Positions 22,106 through 34,530 of a DNA stretch of 64,000 nucleotides are shown piece after piece (position 1 is the stretch's first letter; every line of letters begins with the position of its first letter). The stretch lies in NCBI GenBank assembly GCA_013399855.1, contig VXAY01002362.1, positions 186,001 to 250,000 of the forward strand, given 5' to 3'. Below the pieces are notes generated by a model. That model worked only from the letters and a program-made list of their open reading frames with translations, made no database searches and was not told the DNA's origin. The stretch comes from Oxyruncus cristatus (taxonomy: Eukaryota > Chordata > Aves > Passeriformes > Cotingidae). A program made the translations under genes and the position numbers.

Positions 22106-24539
22106 TTCACATATGGGGGAAAAAAAAAAAATGCCAGCTAAGAGAACAAAGGATACATTCAGTTTAGAAAGAGTTATTTGAATACAAAAGCTAATCAAAA
22201 CACAAAAATATGGTAAAAACTTTACATAGATCACCAGGAACCCAGAAACTGATTTTTCCACTTTTACAGTACTATGTCCTTATTGACCAAGAATTGGCAA
22301 AATCAGTTATCATATTATCACTGTCTGTGACTGTAGTACCTAGCAGTTCCAGTCAGAGGTTGATCTTTCAGTTGCACAAGTATTTTCAAATTTATTTTTA
22401 AATAATCTTTCACAAGTGTCCCTAAATTTTAAAATTTTACACAAAACTGCTGTCGAGTTGTACGTGCATTAATCATTAAGCAGTTCCAATTTCTAACTCT
22501 CCACTTCCATTGGACATGCTTCTGGAGGAGCCTTGTTTTCCCACTTCAACATGCAGCAATTTCATTATTTCAAAGAATGTCAAAGCATGCAGACATCTGA
22601 ACAAGTCATTAACAGTTTAACAAACATACTAACATATTCTTAAGCCTAATCAGTCCAAAAATGTGATGGACTAATTTTTTTTTCAGGATATCCAAGTAAT
22701 TTCTTACTTCAATTAATCTAATATATTTAAATAATCAGCTTAAATCAATAAATAAAATATTTTTCTTCATTTTGCAGTTCACTGGAACATAACAAGCATG
22801 AATTAATCACATAAAGGGAATAAAAATTACCTCCATGAATGCTGAAATAGTTCACTATGCTTACAGTTTGAGTTACAATGTTTTTGATAGCAAGTGCACT
22901 AGCTTCCAGTCTCAAGGCTAAATATTTAAACTTGCAAAGTTTGAATTTCATAGCCCTGAAAAATTAACTTGACAAACACAGGCAGTTTTCACAGTAAATT
23001 TTCACACTGACCAATAAACTTCAAATAAATCACAATCTTGGTCTCAAAAGTGTTGACATAAAAAAAATCTATCAGATTGCAAATACTGTTTTTTAAAAAA
23101 TAAGTACTTTTTTCTGTTATTTATCTTAAGCTAGAGCCTAACCATTTAAACATAGAGCATTCTTTGAGCATATTAAAAACAAATAATTCTCAGAGGTCTG
23201 TACTCAGAACTACTCCACAATTTCAATGCCTGTATATAATTTTATATGAAATAAGAATAGTAATTCTTACTCTAGGCATTTTTTATGTCCCTGACACCAT
23301 GATCCAGGGATGAAAGATAAAAACAACCTAGCCAGCAGGCAAAGAAAGAAAAGTATTGACACTACAGCTTTGTGCTCTTCTTCCAAAACTGAACCCACTC
23401 CAAAGCAGATCTCAGTTGAGCTTCTGTTCATATTACTGACAATCTGGATTAAAGGACACAGAAAGAAGAAAAGTATCTATATGGGTGCCTGTGCATAATT
23501 CACACTGCAACCACGAGGAAATATTTGTATGTCCCTTTGATTAAAACACAGTGAGAACTTCATATTCTGTTCCAAAATAATTACTTGTAACAGGGTAACA
23601 CATCATAGTGACAAGTGGGATATGCTTTCAGGCCAAACACATGCAAACAAAAGATTGTGTCTACGCAAGCACACAGCCCGATAGTGACAAGCATTCTTTG
23701 AAGTCCTACCCCGGCATTATCTTTGCAAGAAAAATAGGATCAACCCTTTTAACTGCATTTCTGAAGACTTCTGTCTTCCAGAAGGCTTACATAGAAATTC
23801 AGAATCAGCATTTAGTGGGGAAACATTCGATTTTCACATGCACCACCCTCAGAAGCAGCTCAGCACCACCGCGCACAATAAACACTGTACAAAAATCTAG
23901 CAAAGTAGGTAGAACAAGACTTGAAACTCATTCACAGAGATCCTCTAAATGTAAAGTGTCCTGCCTGGACACCTTACATGTAGAGATGGAGGGACTAGCG
24001 CCCTTGGGAGTCCAGCAACCTTCTGCCCTGGCCAAGGCTTGTGGAAGCAGCCCTTGCAGCCAGCAGAAACCTTCTGATCCTGAGCTACCACCAGCCAGGT
24101 CAAAGCCCACGGCCCACACAGGAAGCACCACTGACAAAGCCAGGAGATCATGCAGCACAGGGACCAATCCAGCTGAAAACTAGTCCTTCTATTTCTGCTC
24201 CTTTTATTCCCCAGCTCTGGAGATGAACAAAAAAGCCACTAGGGACAACACCTGTCAGCATTTATGCAGAGCATTACTGCTTGGCAAGTACAACCTGAGA
24301 GGACACACCTCACTGGTACAACTGCTCCAGCCCCTGCAAACAGCCATGCTACACCCCGCTGCTTTTACACTTGCAGAGTGTTCCACAAGGTGCCTTTACA
24401 GCAACCTGAAGAGACTTGCCAACAGCACAGTAATTGCCTCAGCCAGGCAAGGGAAGGCTGGTGCCTCATGGCTGGGAGTGGGAGGTGTTGGAGGACATGG
24501 ATGATGCACCACCCCATCAGTGACAGGGCCTGTCCATCT
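22106..24539. other. Gene-free stretch, AT-rich becoming GC-richer rightward
   Basis: No gene was recognised. The left part is strongly AT-rich. From about 23930 the composition shifts to GC-richer sequence. An open frame of 191 codons on the plus strand (23608-24183) spans this change, but its translation is low-complexity and Ser/Pro/Thr-rich toward the end and resembles no family I know. The GC-richer part may belong to the degenerate LTR candidate to the right. Confidence 0.5.
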
Positions 24540-24873
24540 TGACACCTGCACCTGTACCGGGGTGCAAATGTCAAGATATTGGTAGTGGCAAGGGCACCAC
24601 CGGTTCCAGCGGCCCCAGCGCAGGGCACGGCTGAGCCCCTCAGCCACGGGCAGGCGGGCAAAAGAGCCCCGGGGAAAGCCTGGGCAAGGGAGAGCAAAAG
24701 GCTGCCCGGCAGACAGGGCTGAGGGAGGGGAACCAGGTGAGAAACAGCCCTGCCAAGCCCTGAGGGGAGAGCAGGAGGAGGACCCTGGCAGGGGGGTCGC
24801 CCCTGGAGAGACCCCAGGAGCAGGAGCAGCTGAGTGGGCATCTGGCAGCCAGTCACAGTCAACTGACCATACA
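24540..24873 (+). mobile_element. Probable degenerate LTR (3' part), GC-rich island
   Basis: This is the most GC-rich segment of the window, in an AT-rich background, with few CpGs relative to its GC content, so it does not look like a CpG-island promoter. Its right end reads TGGGCATCTGGCAGCCAG, then a short spacer, then CAACTGACCATACA. This resembles, from memory, the U5 terminus of a common passerine LTR family (GGGCACCTGGC..CAGCCAGGGTCAAC, ending ACCACA). The CTGGC-A-GCCAG inverted repeat sits at 24842-24852. I could not place the left end, and no target-site duplication was found; the true start may lie several hundred bases upstream. Long antisense open frames here (for example 24396-24923 minus) reflect high GC with few stop codons. 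Confidence 0.42.
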
Positions 24874-27800
24874 TCCATGGTAAAGACTCCTAAGACCAGC
24901 TGAAACCAATGCTGAAAACACACAACACATTCAAATGTTGCTGTTTACTCTTGTGTTTTATCAACTACAAGATACTCAAAGGCAGTCACACAGGTGCAGC
25001 ATCAAATTATCAAATGAGGACATAATTTTGGGTTTCTGTGTTGATTTACGCCTTCAGAGTTTCGGTAAATGATGCTGCAAATAGAGGTGGTAGCCTCTAA
25101 AGAACACATCTAAATTTTACACGTTTAAATAAAAATTAAAAGTCCTTGTTCGTTTTTAGAAATGGCACGGCTATAACAGTACAAAACCAAAGACTCGAGA
25201 TCACATATAACATCTGCAACTATATTAAACTCGTTAGATCTCAATCGAATAAGCCCTTTTTTTGCAGCCCACCTTTCATATTTTCCAAAGTACATTTTAT
25301 TAAAAAGTAGACTGCTGGTTTGTGGTTTTGGGGTTTTTTTTTAAATAACAACCCCATTTTTTATTTCTTTCCTTCCCTACTTCTTTTGAAGAGCTCGTAG
25401 TCTACCACTACCAAAATCCAGTATCCAGTATCACAAATACTATCAATTTCAAATGACATAAGGCTTTGATTTCAATAAAAGATTACTTTCATCTGTATTA
25501 CAGGCACTTGTGCCCTCTGACAAATCAGCTATACCAAAAGGATTCCCAGCCAAACGAATAAGCAACTACTACAAGGCTCCTAGACTCCTTCCTGAGTGAC
25601 CCAGTATGTGAGCACGTGGCTGCCAAAAATATTTCAGGAATTGTTAACATGCTGTTGGATCTCTTCAGTGCAGAAACATCTCCTGGCTGGTACAAGAAGG
25701 GAGGAGAGTAGAAATGCTGAGACCCACCAAACACTTCTGAAACAAGAGGATAAGCTAAATTTCCCCCACCTGAGAGAACAGTTTACTCCTATGTGTATCT
25801 CAGGCCAGGCATTTCAAGTGGCACTACCTCTTAAGCTAATTTGACTTCAACGAGCGTGATCCATCAATATCTGACAAAATAACAGTTTATCTTTTCCACT
25901 GTTAAGTATTTCCATTAGTAAAAGAGACTTCATGGAGAAATGTATTGAGTAACTGACAATGTAGTTTGAAAAATGGTACACTGTCATTTACAAACACAAC
26001 TGCCTCAGCAAAATACTCAATCATCTGCAGCACGTGGGTGTTGGCAGAATAATGGCAGAGTTATAAAATAAGCACTCTAATAAATAGATACTTATTAACT
26101 TTAGTAGTAAAATAGATAAGATCTTAAGGCATTAATTTTAATTTCTATTTAATATATTGTTTTCCTTTAATATATTTTACATTGGGAATCAAAAATATTT
26201 TATTGCATATTATTTAAAAGCTTACTAAAAACTAAAAAGTCAGCACTTAAGCTAAATTTATTTACTAACTAGAAACTTTTCAACCATTTCCTTAGAATCC
26301 ATTAGGATAACGCTAACAGTTTACTACTTTAAACAAGATGTCTAAAAAGTTACTACGTCACTTACATTTAATTAAAATTTGCTTTTTCAGGAAGCTGAGG
26401 GGGCAGTTAAGGAGTTTAGGGGTGAGCAAACCAGGACAACTGCTACAGACAAAACCAATTTCCTTCCCCCATCGCTCCACCTTCCTCCCAAGCTTAGGTC
26501 CAAAGGACTGCATTAAGACTTAAATTTAATTAGTAAAATAAAGGAGTTCACCACAACCATGCAATTACCATAACAGAATATTCACGCTATATTTGACTGT
26601 TCTAATATGTATTCATAGGAAAGTTTATACTAGTTTTGTATCAGTTTCAGTATTCTGGAACATTAAAGAAGGTTCCACTACTAAAAAAGATGGAGTAGAG
26701 GAATGGGAATACAGTTATTAAACATTTTGAACATATTTGCATTTTATTTTCCTTTTCACTTGGCAATTTGTTCCTGAATGCTTTTTGAGACAACTGTATA
26801 TATATATAAAAAACCCTTTGCTTACACATATCAAGAAACACAGTGACTTTATAAAAACTATGTTCCTACTATTTTCTAAGTCCTAATTTCTCATGAATTT
26901 ATACTCAGTCTCATTGGTAATTTGAAGTACCAAGAAAACAACTCAAATGCTTTCATCACGGTCCACATATTAGCCACTGTAATTTGCGTTAAAAGAGTTT
27001 CTATAGAGAAATTGTAGGATTCCCTCTAGGAAAGATACCAACCTTTGAAAATACTGTTCTACTACTGTCAAAATTTTAAAAACAATAAACAAATATTTCA
27101 ATTAGACTATGCAAACTTAGAGCTTCACTGATAAAAATCTCTATGTTTCAGGGTACTTTAAAAGCAGCAGTCTTCTCTACGTAAGGATACAAAATTATAA
27201 GTACATAAATGTATTTAAAATTTTACTTTTAAAAATAATCTCAGTCTTATGGAGTTTTTTCCCCCCAGAAATCTTAGGCATCACAGCAAGTCATACAAAA
27301 GTAAAATGTCACTGATCAACAGTCACTGACTGAAAGTACAGAGTATTGACATTGAAGCACAGAAATGCTTTTTCCCCTACAAATTTACACCACTGTGTTT
27401 TGTCAAACTTTCTTTGACCTGGCAGAAGGTTTTTTCTAGCATTTCACAGATAAAAAGGTTAATATCTATTACTCTTACAAAACATGACCAAAAAGCCTAT
27501 AATCTGCATTTTACAGACAACTTCTTTGGGGATTTGCCTAATCCCTGTTATCAATGTCTCTCAATCTTTAACAGAGAAAGTCTGAATTTGGATTCCATAC
27601 TCATCTGAGGCAATATGAGTTGACAAAGTTAAACTTTGTGAATTAAAAACTCTAAGAACATGGGAATTGCCTTAAAAAGTAATATGCCTACTTTGTCTTC
27701 CACTGGAAGTGTCAATAAACAAAATATCATTTATTCCAGGAAAGCTGATAACACAATTCAGTAAGGACTATAAGTGAAGACTGCATTTATCACACCAGCT

Positions 27801-29741
27801 TAATGCCTTTTATTGCAGAACAGTATCATGTTTCATAACAAGAATTATAATATTCAGGTCAATTTAGCTGTTCACGATTGTGCATTTGTGACAGTCATCT
27901 AGTTGTGTTTCAACAGAAATCACTACAGGTTCAAAAATATCATTAGTGTATGCTAATCTAAAAGTAAAAAAAAAAAAGTCAGAATTTTTGAAACAATAAT
28001 TTTAAGAAAATTTTCATAACAACAGCTGGGCTTATATTTTTTTTAAAAAATGCATTTATATTGCTAGTTATAGTAGTTACTTATATTTAGGATAAATAAA
28101 AAAGGTCACACGTTTCAAGCTATGAAGTTACAATGCCTACAGTGCAGCTGTCTGTACAGGATCATTCACTGGCTCAGGCCAGGGATTCTGGCACTGGAGT
28201 ATTAATATTCAGCTTGGCAGACCAGCATAAGCAGAGACTGTCAATACGATGAGTGGGAGTTTGGGGGTATAAAGGATATAGAAGATGGCATCTATCTTTA
28301 GGAGGTAGTTAGTTTAATTATCTATGAAGTTACTGGTCTTGAGTCAGGAAGCAGCTGAGCAACTGTTTTAAAGAATGCCATGAGCAGCCAGCTTGTGATT
28401 AAAAGAACATTCATGCCCTTAAAGGAAACTGAAAAGCATAAAATTCTTTGGCAATTGGAAAACGCACATTAAGTAGAATAGAAACAGAAACTTAAAATAT
28501 TCATGTCTGTGTGTGCCAAGTCAACGGTGGATTTTTTTTCATACAGGAAATTGCACATGACTTCAAGTACAAATTTTTAGAAGTATTTTCCTAGTTCTCT
28601 CACTAAATTTTCTCAAAAAGAGTAATGTTCTTTTTTCTACAGATAAGTGTTGGGAAACTACAAGTTTCTGTTCAAATGATTTTCCCATGAGCTACAGAGT
28701 GGGCACACAACTACTTTGTGCAGCAGGAAAAGAATAAATGTTTATGTTCAGTGAAACAACATTAGTTTAGGCCCACAAATTTCACCCAAAAGTTTAACCT
28801 CATTCTATAAAACAATTTTTAAGGTGAACTCTAACCAGTGACTCAGTTCTTCTTGTTATATTTGTACCTTCAACACCTATCACCCTGGGTATAGTAAGGT
28901 TATTCCAAACTCCTGTCAAAAACACCTTTCCAGTCTCTATGTGAACATACACAATTAACAAACAGTAGAGAAACTGCTTCAGTTAGAATTATAAACCAAA
29001 TGCTGCTATTCCTCATCTCCTAAATACCCATAAATTGAGCTGTAAAGGACTCAAAATTCACAAGGTAAATGTAAGATGTAGTATAAACAAAGTTCCTTAT
29101 CTGCAATAACTCATGCTATGGCCTAAGTCTCACTAACATAGTAAAAGGCTGCACACTTATCCTCTTCAAACAGGGCAGGGCTTGTCAACACAAGGAAATG
29201 CCCACACAGTTCTGCGACTATAGTTATGGTGGAACTTCTTGTAAATAGATCAGAAAAAAAAAGTGTTCCTTTCTCATATGCTGCTGCTGCAAACCATTTG
29301 CCAGTGGAAACCCCTGGTCAATGTGGTTAGGGCAGCACTGCACTGAGTTTTCTTTTCAGAGTTAAATCCATACTGCAGACATACCAATTGAGTTTTACAT
29401 TGGTTAGCATAGGTATCAACAGCAGGGCAGGCATGAATCTGATCATGTCCCTAGAACTCTAAACTAGGGGTGAAGTTCAAGTCACCAATGTTTCCATCTT
29501 ATCAGTTCCTGAAATAGATATAGGAAAACTAGCCTGGGAACATCTGTGTTTATGTCAGTCACGCTTCCCTGCTACAGCGTGGTCCTACCCACAACTTGGT
29601 ACCTACAGAGGTAGTATTTGGCAACTCAGCATGACTCACTATCACTGAACTATTACTAAAGCTGTTACTGAGAACCATCTTTACAATTATTTTCATTTTA
29701 TTAATGTGTGCTTAACCACTAGTGCTCAAATATTATGATTA
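24874..29741. other. Gene-free AT-rich stretch
   Basis: No gene or classified repeat was recognised. A short alternating TA run lies near 26799-26810. The part around 28140-28440 is compositionally more balanced and free of simple repeats, but I see nothing diagnostic in it. Confidence 0.6.
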
Positions 29742-29783
29742 GTGGGTCCCTTCCAACTCAGAATACTCTGTGATTCTGTGAAA
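29742..29783 (+). mobile_element. CR1 LINE 3' tail remnant, plus strand
   Basis: The sequence GGGTCCCTTCCAACTCAGAA followed by TACTCTGTGATTCTGTGA is the hallmark CR1 3' terminus, with its imperfect 8-bp tail repeats. Only about 42 bp are recognisable; upstream sequence is either unrelated or too diverged. The tail places the copy on the plus strand. Confidence 0.75.
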
Positions 29784-32458
29784 ATTAGAGAGGACATAAA
29801 AATTAAACACATTAGACAGAATAATTTATTACATCAAGGAAATACACCACAGGTCCTGAGACAGTAGTAACACAACTGAAGCCAAATTTGAATACTTGGC
29901 TCCTCTCTGAACATTTGTCTTAATTATTTTCATTTTTGGAAAACCTGTATTTGTATTCCCTGATGCACAAACCTTCTAGACACACTTTGAAAGCTCAGAC
30001 AGACTTTTATGTTAATGATTAATAGTGAATAATAAATATGCATGCAGAAGAAACCTCTAAACCTTTATACTAGAAGGGTCATTTTGGTTATTTCTAAATT
30101 ATCAACCTTTTCCTGTTTCACTAACAAGCTTCAAGAAAGTCTTGAGCTCAACCTTTTCTACTTTTTAGCCCTTTAAATTCAGGAAGAATGTACATGTTAA
30201 TGCTTTGAACATAATATGACGTAATTTTCACTTGGAGTATTTTGCACAGTTGGAATAGGTTAAAATACCTTCTCTGTGAAGTACAAACCCTCATAATCTT
30301 CCTGGTTCAAGTACACACTTCTAGATATGCCAGATTCAACATGTTAATCAGCCATTATACGATCAAGTGTTTATTCAGTCATTTAATCAACAAAATATTA
30401 CCTCAATACACTATTAAAGTGTCACATTCATATTCTCAACCCCTACTGTTTTTTTAAATATTCCACTATTGTAAATAATTTTTCCCTTGAAGGCCACAAA
30501 GTCAGATTCCTTTTGTGCTAAAGGGCAATTTTTGACACATGGTATTACAAAAGAGTCAATGAAATGACTTTTATATAAAAGATTTGGGGGTTGCAAACTT
30601 TTCTTTTACCCTGTTTTCCCTCAAAAATCACTCTACTCATCTCAATGTGCTTTTGTTTTACAAAAACAGTGTTAAAGACTAGAAAACTTATATTAGAAAA
30701 TGTCTAAATCAAGTCCTATTTTGACTATCCAGTTGCAGAATGATTACTTAAATATTGCTTTTTTCTTTGTATGATAAAAATATGAAAGTAAATGGTTAGG
30801 CAAGAGTATGAAGAAAAACACCTACAGTTATTGTACTCTGGTAAAAGATAACTGGTATTGGTTCTTGAGAGAGTGAAATGACTGGGTGGTTAGCCCAGCA
30901 TCTCATAAACAAGACTTCTCTCAAATCAGGTGTTAATAGTTAATTTAGGTTTCTTATTTTGTGAATATACAAATACAACACATTAGCTAAGAAGCATATG
31001 ATGCAATTGAGAGTTCAGTTTCACCTCAGACAAGTTTCAAAAAACCCAAAACTTATCTATGAAACTCAGAAATCCACAGTAATTTGAACTGAAGGTTTCC
31101 AGTAGAAAACTATTTTCTTTAAAGCCAGTGAGGCAAACGATTCCTGGATGTCCTAACAGAAGGCAAACTATGCCTTTCTCTTGACTTTGTGTATATTACA
31201 TAGGATGCTTTCAGATGGCTACACAAGTCCCTTGCTCAGGAGCAAGCTCCATGCTAATCATAACACGAGATTGTACAGAACATAGTCTAGAACAACAGAC
31301 AGAAACGTTTTATGCAGCACAAAACAAAGTCATTATAAAAACAGAGTGACAGGCATCAAAATCAAAGAAAAAGCACCTAAGAAACGACTGCAGTCAAGTC
31401 CCATCCTTGAACCTCCTTGCCTTCTACCCAAGAGTCATTTACCAGTTGGATACAACTTGCAGATGTGGCTAGCCCCTGCACTGGTAGGGTAAAGAGGGGT
31501 CAGGATTTGCGTAGAAGTACAGTGGGCCCTCTCGTTATTCTTCCAGACAGCATTACACCCAGCCAGGCACCAAGGACACAAACATGAAACATTCAGAACT
31601 TGTTCATCGCCCACACCCTGAAGAAGCCTTTATAAGAAAAGCAGCTGGACTGTCAAGGACAGTTTGCTCCTAAAATAAACCCTATTTTAAGGTCTCATCT
31701 AACTACTACCTATGCCTCTTTTCATTGTCCATTTCTAAAAAAAAAGCCGGTCAATTTAAGAACAACTTTACTTAGGACCTTAAGGACACTACAAAAGGCA
31801 AGAAGTAGCAACAGTTCATCTTTGCAAGCCTCAGTTACTGAAGTTGATGGTATGCAGGAGGGTAGGGCCAAAAAGCACTGCACTTGAATGAAGTTAAATT
31901 TGTTGATTTGGCAAAATGAAAACTGGTGAACAGGTATTTCTGTTGTTTTGTCAGAAGCTAGTAAGCTTGTTTTTAGAACACTATTATCAGCTATATACAA
32001 ATGTTGGTTTTCACATGAATGATTACACTTGCCACACAGCTGCCAAAAAAAAAAAAATCAGAAATATGTTTTTCACCATCAAAAGCACAATAAATGTACA
32101 CAGAATAAAAATTGCTCACTGTTTTTCACCTTTAGGCACCTTTGTATTTTAATTTCTTTAAGCTCTCTTGGATGTCAAGAGGTCACAAAAACTTCCAGAC
32201 TCTCAGTACAAGAAGCTCTGTACAATTTCAGCTCAGTGAACGTACAGACGACCAAAATACAACTTACCATAGAGTATTCTAATTCTGTGCCTGAATTCAT
32301 TATAGGAAAAAGATACTGCAATGCCACACAGACAAAAAAGGTACAGTATAGCATACAACACACAAAATGGCTACGGGTCAGATACACTTTATGAGTACCT
32401 TACCAATATAGCAACTTTGCCCCTTTCATTGAAGAGGCAACGGTACCACGGAAGGGCC
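29784..32458. other. Gene-free AT-rich stretch
   Basis: No gene or classified repeat was recognised. A 13-base A-run lies near 32045, and the open frames around it (31916-32152, 32029-32394) have no recognisable domain. Confidence 0.6.
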
Positions 32459-32600
32459 AAGGTTGGCAGGGACCTCTGGAGGTCATCTGGTCTAACCCCC
32501 TGCTCAAGCTGGGCCACCTAGAGCAGGTTGCCCATGACAATGTCCAGGCAGGTTTTTAGCATCTCCAAGGATGGAGACTCCACAGCCTTGCCCGGGATGT
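32459..32600 (-). mobile_element. CR1 LINE fragment, minus strand
   Basis: The plus strand reads AAGGTTGGCAGGGACCTCTG, then a GGTCATCTGGTCTAACCCCC block, GGGCCACCTAGAGCAGGTTG, and GATGGAGACTCCACAGCC. This is the reverse complement of the CR1 3' region and is fairly well preserved, closer to consensus than the split copy at 20-22 kb. The 3' microsatellite-like tail that should lie to the left is missing, and homology stops near 32600 on the right, so the copy is truncated at both ends. Confidence 0.9.
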
Positions 32601-34495
32601 TATACTCTGTGTTACACTCAGTATCAATACAGCAAAGCTGTAATACAAACCACAGAAAGCCGAAGAGTTTATGTCCCATTTTAATCCCCTGAAGGCTTTT
32701 CCTAGCAAAAATGTATTGGTAACGCTGCACACCTTCCCATTTCCTGAACAACTACATCGCTCCTAGGGTACACAGAGGTCATGCAGATAGATAAAGTTAA
32801 TATTAAACATCAATCTGTTTTATCATTTGTGATGCATCCCATCAAATAATGAAACTGGCAACACAGATACCCAGGCACCAAGCCTGAGCTGCCCTAACAA
32901 TCACAAAGACTGTAAGTAGAAATAACCAATAGCATCCTATCCATCTGCTCAACACTGGCAACTATCACATTAATTAGGTCTGGAATAGGTAGGAAGGGGT
33001 CCCCAGTAATAAATCTGGGATTACACTAGACTACTCTGAGACAGGATATCAGCCTCAGCACAGAGTGTTCCTATCCAGCTCAGGTAGGATTATACAGAAG
33101 ATCATTGAAATCAAAAAGTAGCACCCTGTAGGGGTAGCAACTATCTTTTAGGTGAAAGTTTCCCAGACAGTTATTGCATAATGCTATTTTGCTAGTACCT
33201 GTTGGTCTACCCTTATTTCATACAATACATATTATGTGGATCCATAAGAGACTATTAAAAGGGAATCATAATTAGACCATTAAGGGATGGTATATAGAAA
33301 TTCATAGGAATTAATCAGAATTATTAAGAACACGAAATTTTGCAGCATTTCTTTATGAAAAAGACCATTTCAAAAGTTACATTTTTTTTCTCCATAGAAA
33401 CACACAAGAAAGTTAAATTAAGCTATTAAAATTTTTTAAAACGTGTTCTTAGCAAGAAGCTACATGGATAACAATTTGATCTGTGACAGATTGAGATTAT
33501 TTTTCACAAAATAAGAAGACCGGATTATCACCAATTGACTACACTGGGCTGCAGTTCTGAGTATCAGTAGAAGTAATAAAGACAACAACTATATTAGAAT
33601 ATGAAAAGTATTTTAAAGGATATTATTTCATCACAACAAGACTAGCTATATGGATTAGAGGACATTTTACTTCTCAATAGACCTAGGGAGAAAACTAACA
33701 GCAAACTAAACCAAAGGGCCTTAAAGTTCCTATGCTTTCATCAAAGTCATTTTCTCCCATAGCAAAGTTTTATTATACAGTTTTCTTTCAATCTTTCTGA
33801 CAGGGAAATGGACAACAGTTACTAGTAGAAAAATAAAATGCATTTTTAATAATTTCCAGTGACTGTTTGGGAGGGATGCTGGTTTTCTTCCTCAAAATTC
33901 AAAGTTTGTCATACTTACTCCTAGGCAAAGACATGCAATTTATCCTAGAAGAAATCCCAGTTGATTTAACAATGACTTAAAGAAATAATTTCTTTCAAGT
34001 CTGTAACAAAGATACCGCTTCTTGAGGGAAAGGGTAAGAGGCTACAAGAGAAGTGGCTGGGAAGCATGTTTAGTCCCCATCACTGGATCTCCAAAACTGT
34101 GTCTGCTTTTAAAGAAACCCCAAGAACTCTGGCTTTCTTCAGATGCTGCATCATCCCATGGCACAAAAGAGAGACGGTGCCTGTGGAAACAGAATTTCCC
34201 TAGAGTTAATCTAGGATACAAGCAAGTTTACATGGCTACATCTGGAACAGAACACATCTGTCAGAATATACCGATAAAGAATTTTTTACAGAGTCCACTG
34301 ATATGAATACAAAGTTTTATTATCTCCAGATATCTTCACCTCAGACCTCAAGCAGTGGTGCACATCTGAAAGTCTGAAGGCCAAATTGGGACTTAAGAAT
34401 CCTTCAGTAACAATAATGTTACAGTATATAACCACTATACTTCACTGTTCTCCATTCGCTGTTGTATGAGAAAAGCTGACCAGTTCAGCCCCCTG

Positions 34496-34530
34496 AAAAA
34501 AAAAAAAAAAAAAAAAACAACAACAACAAA
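34496..34530. repeat. Poly-A with (CAA)n extension
   Basis: Twenty-two A are followed by four CAA-like units. This is typical of a microsatellite grown from a poly-A tract. No retroposed body (processed gene or SINE) was recognised immediately upstream. Confidence 0.85.

Noticed and set aside
23608..24183. Plus-strand open frame of 191 codons
   Set aside because: It spans a composition change from AT-rich to GC-rich, and its translation turns low-complexity Ser/Pro/Thr-rich. No family resemblance, and one frame of this length is credible by chance in 64 kb.
24365..24923. Two overlapping minus-strand open frames of 169 and 175 codons
   Set aside because: They lie in the GC-rich LTR-like island in different frames over the same DNA, which is what stop-poor GC-rich sequence gives. 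Translations are Pro/Leu/Cys-rich without domains.
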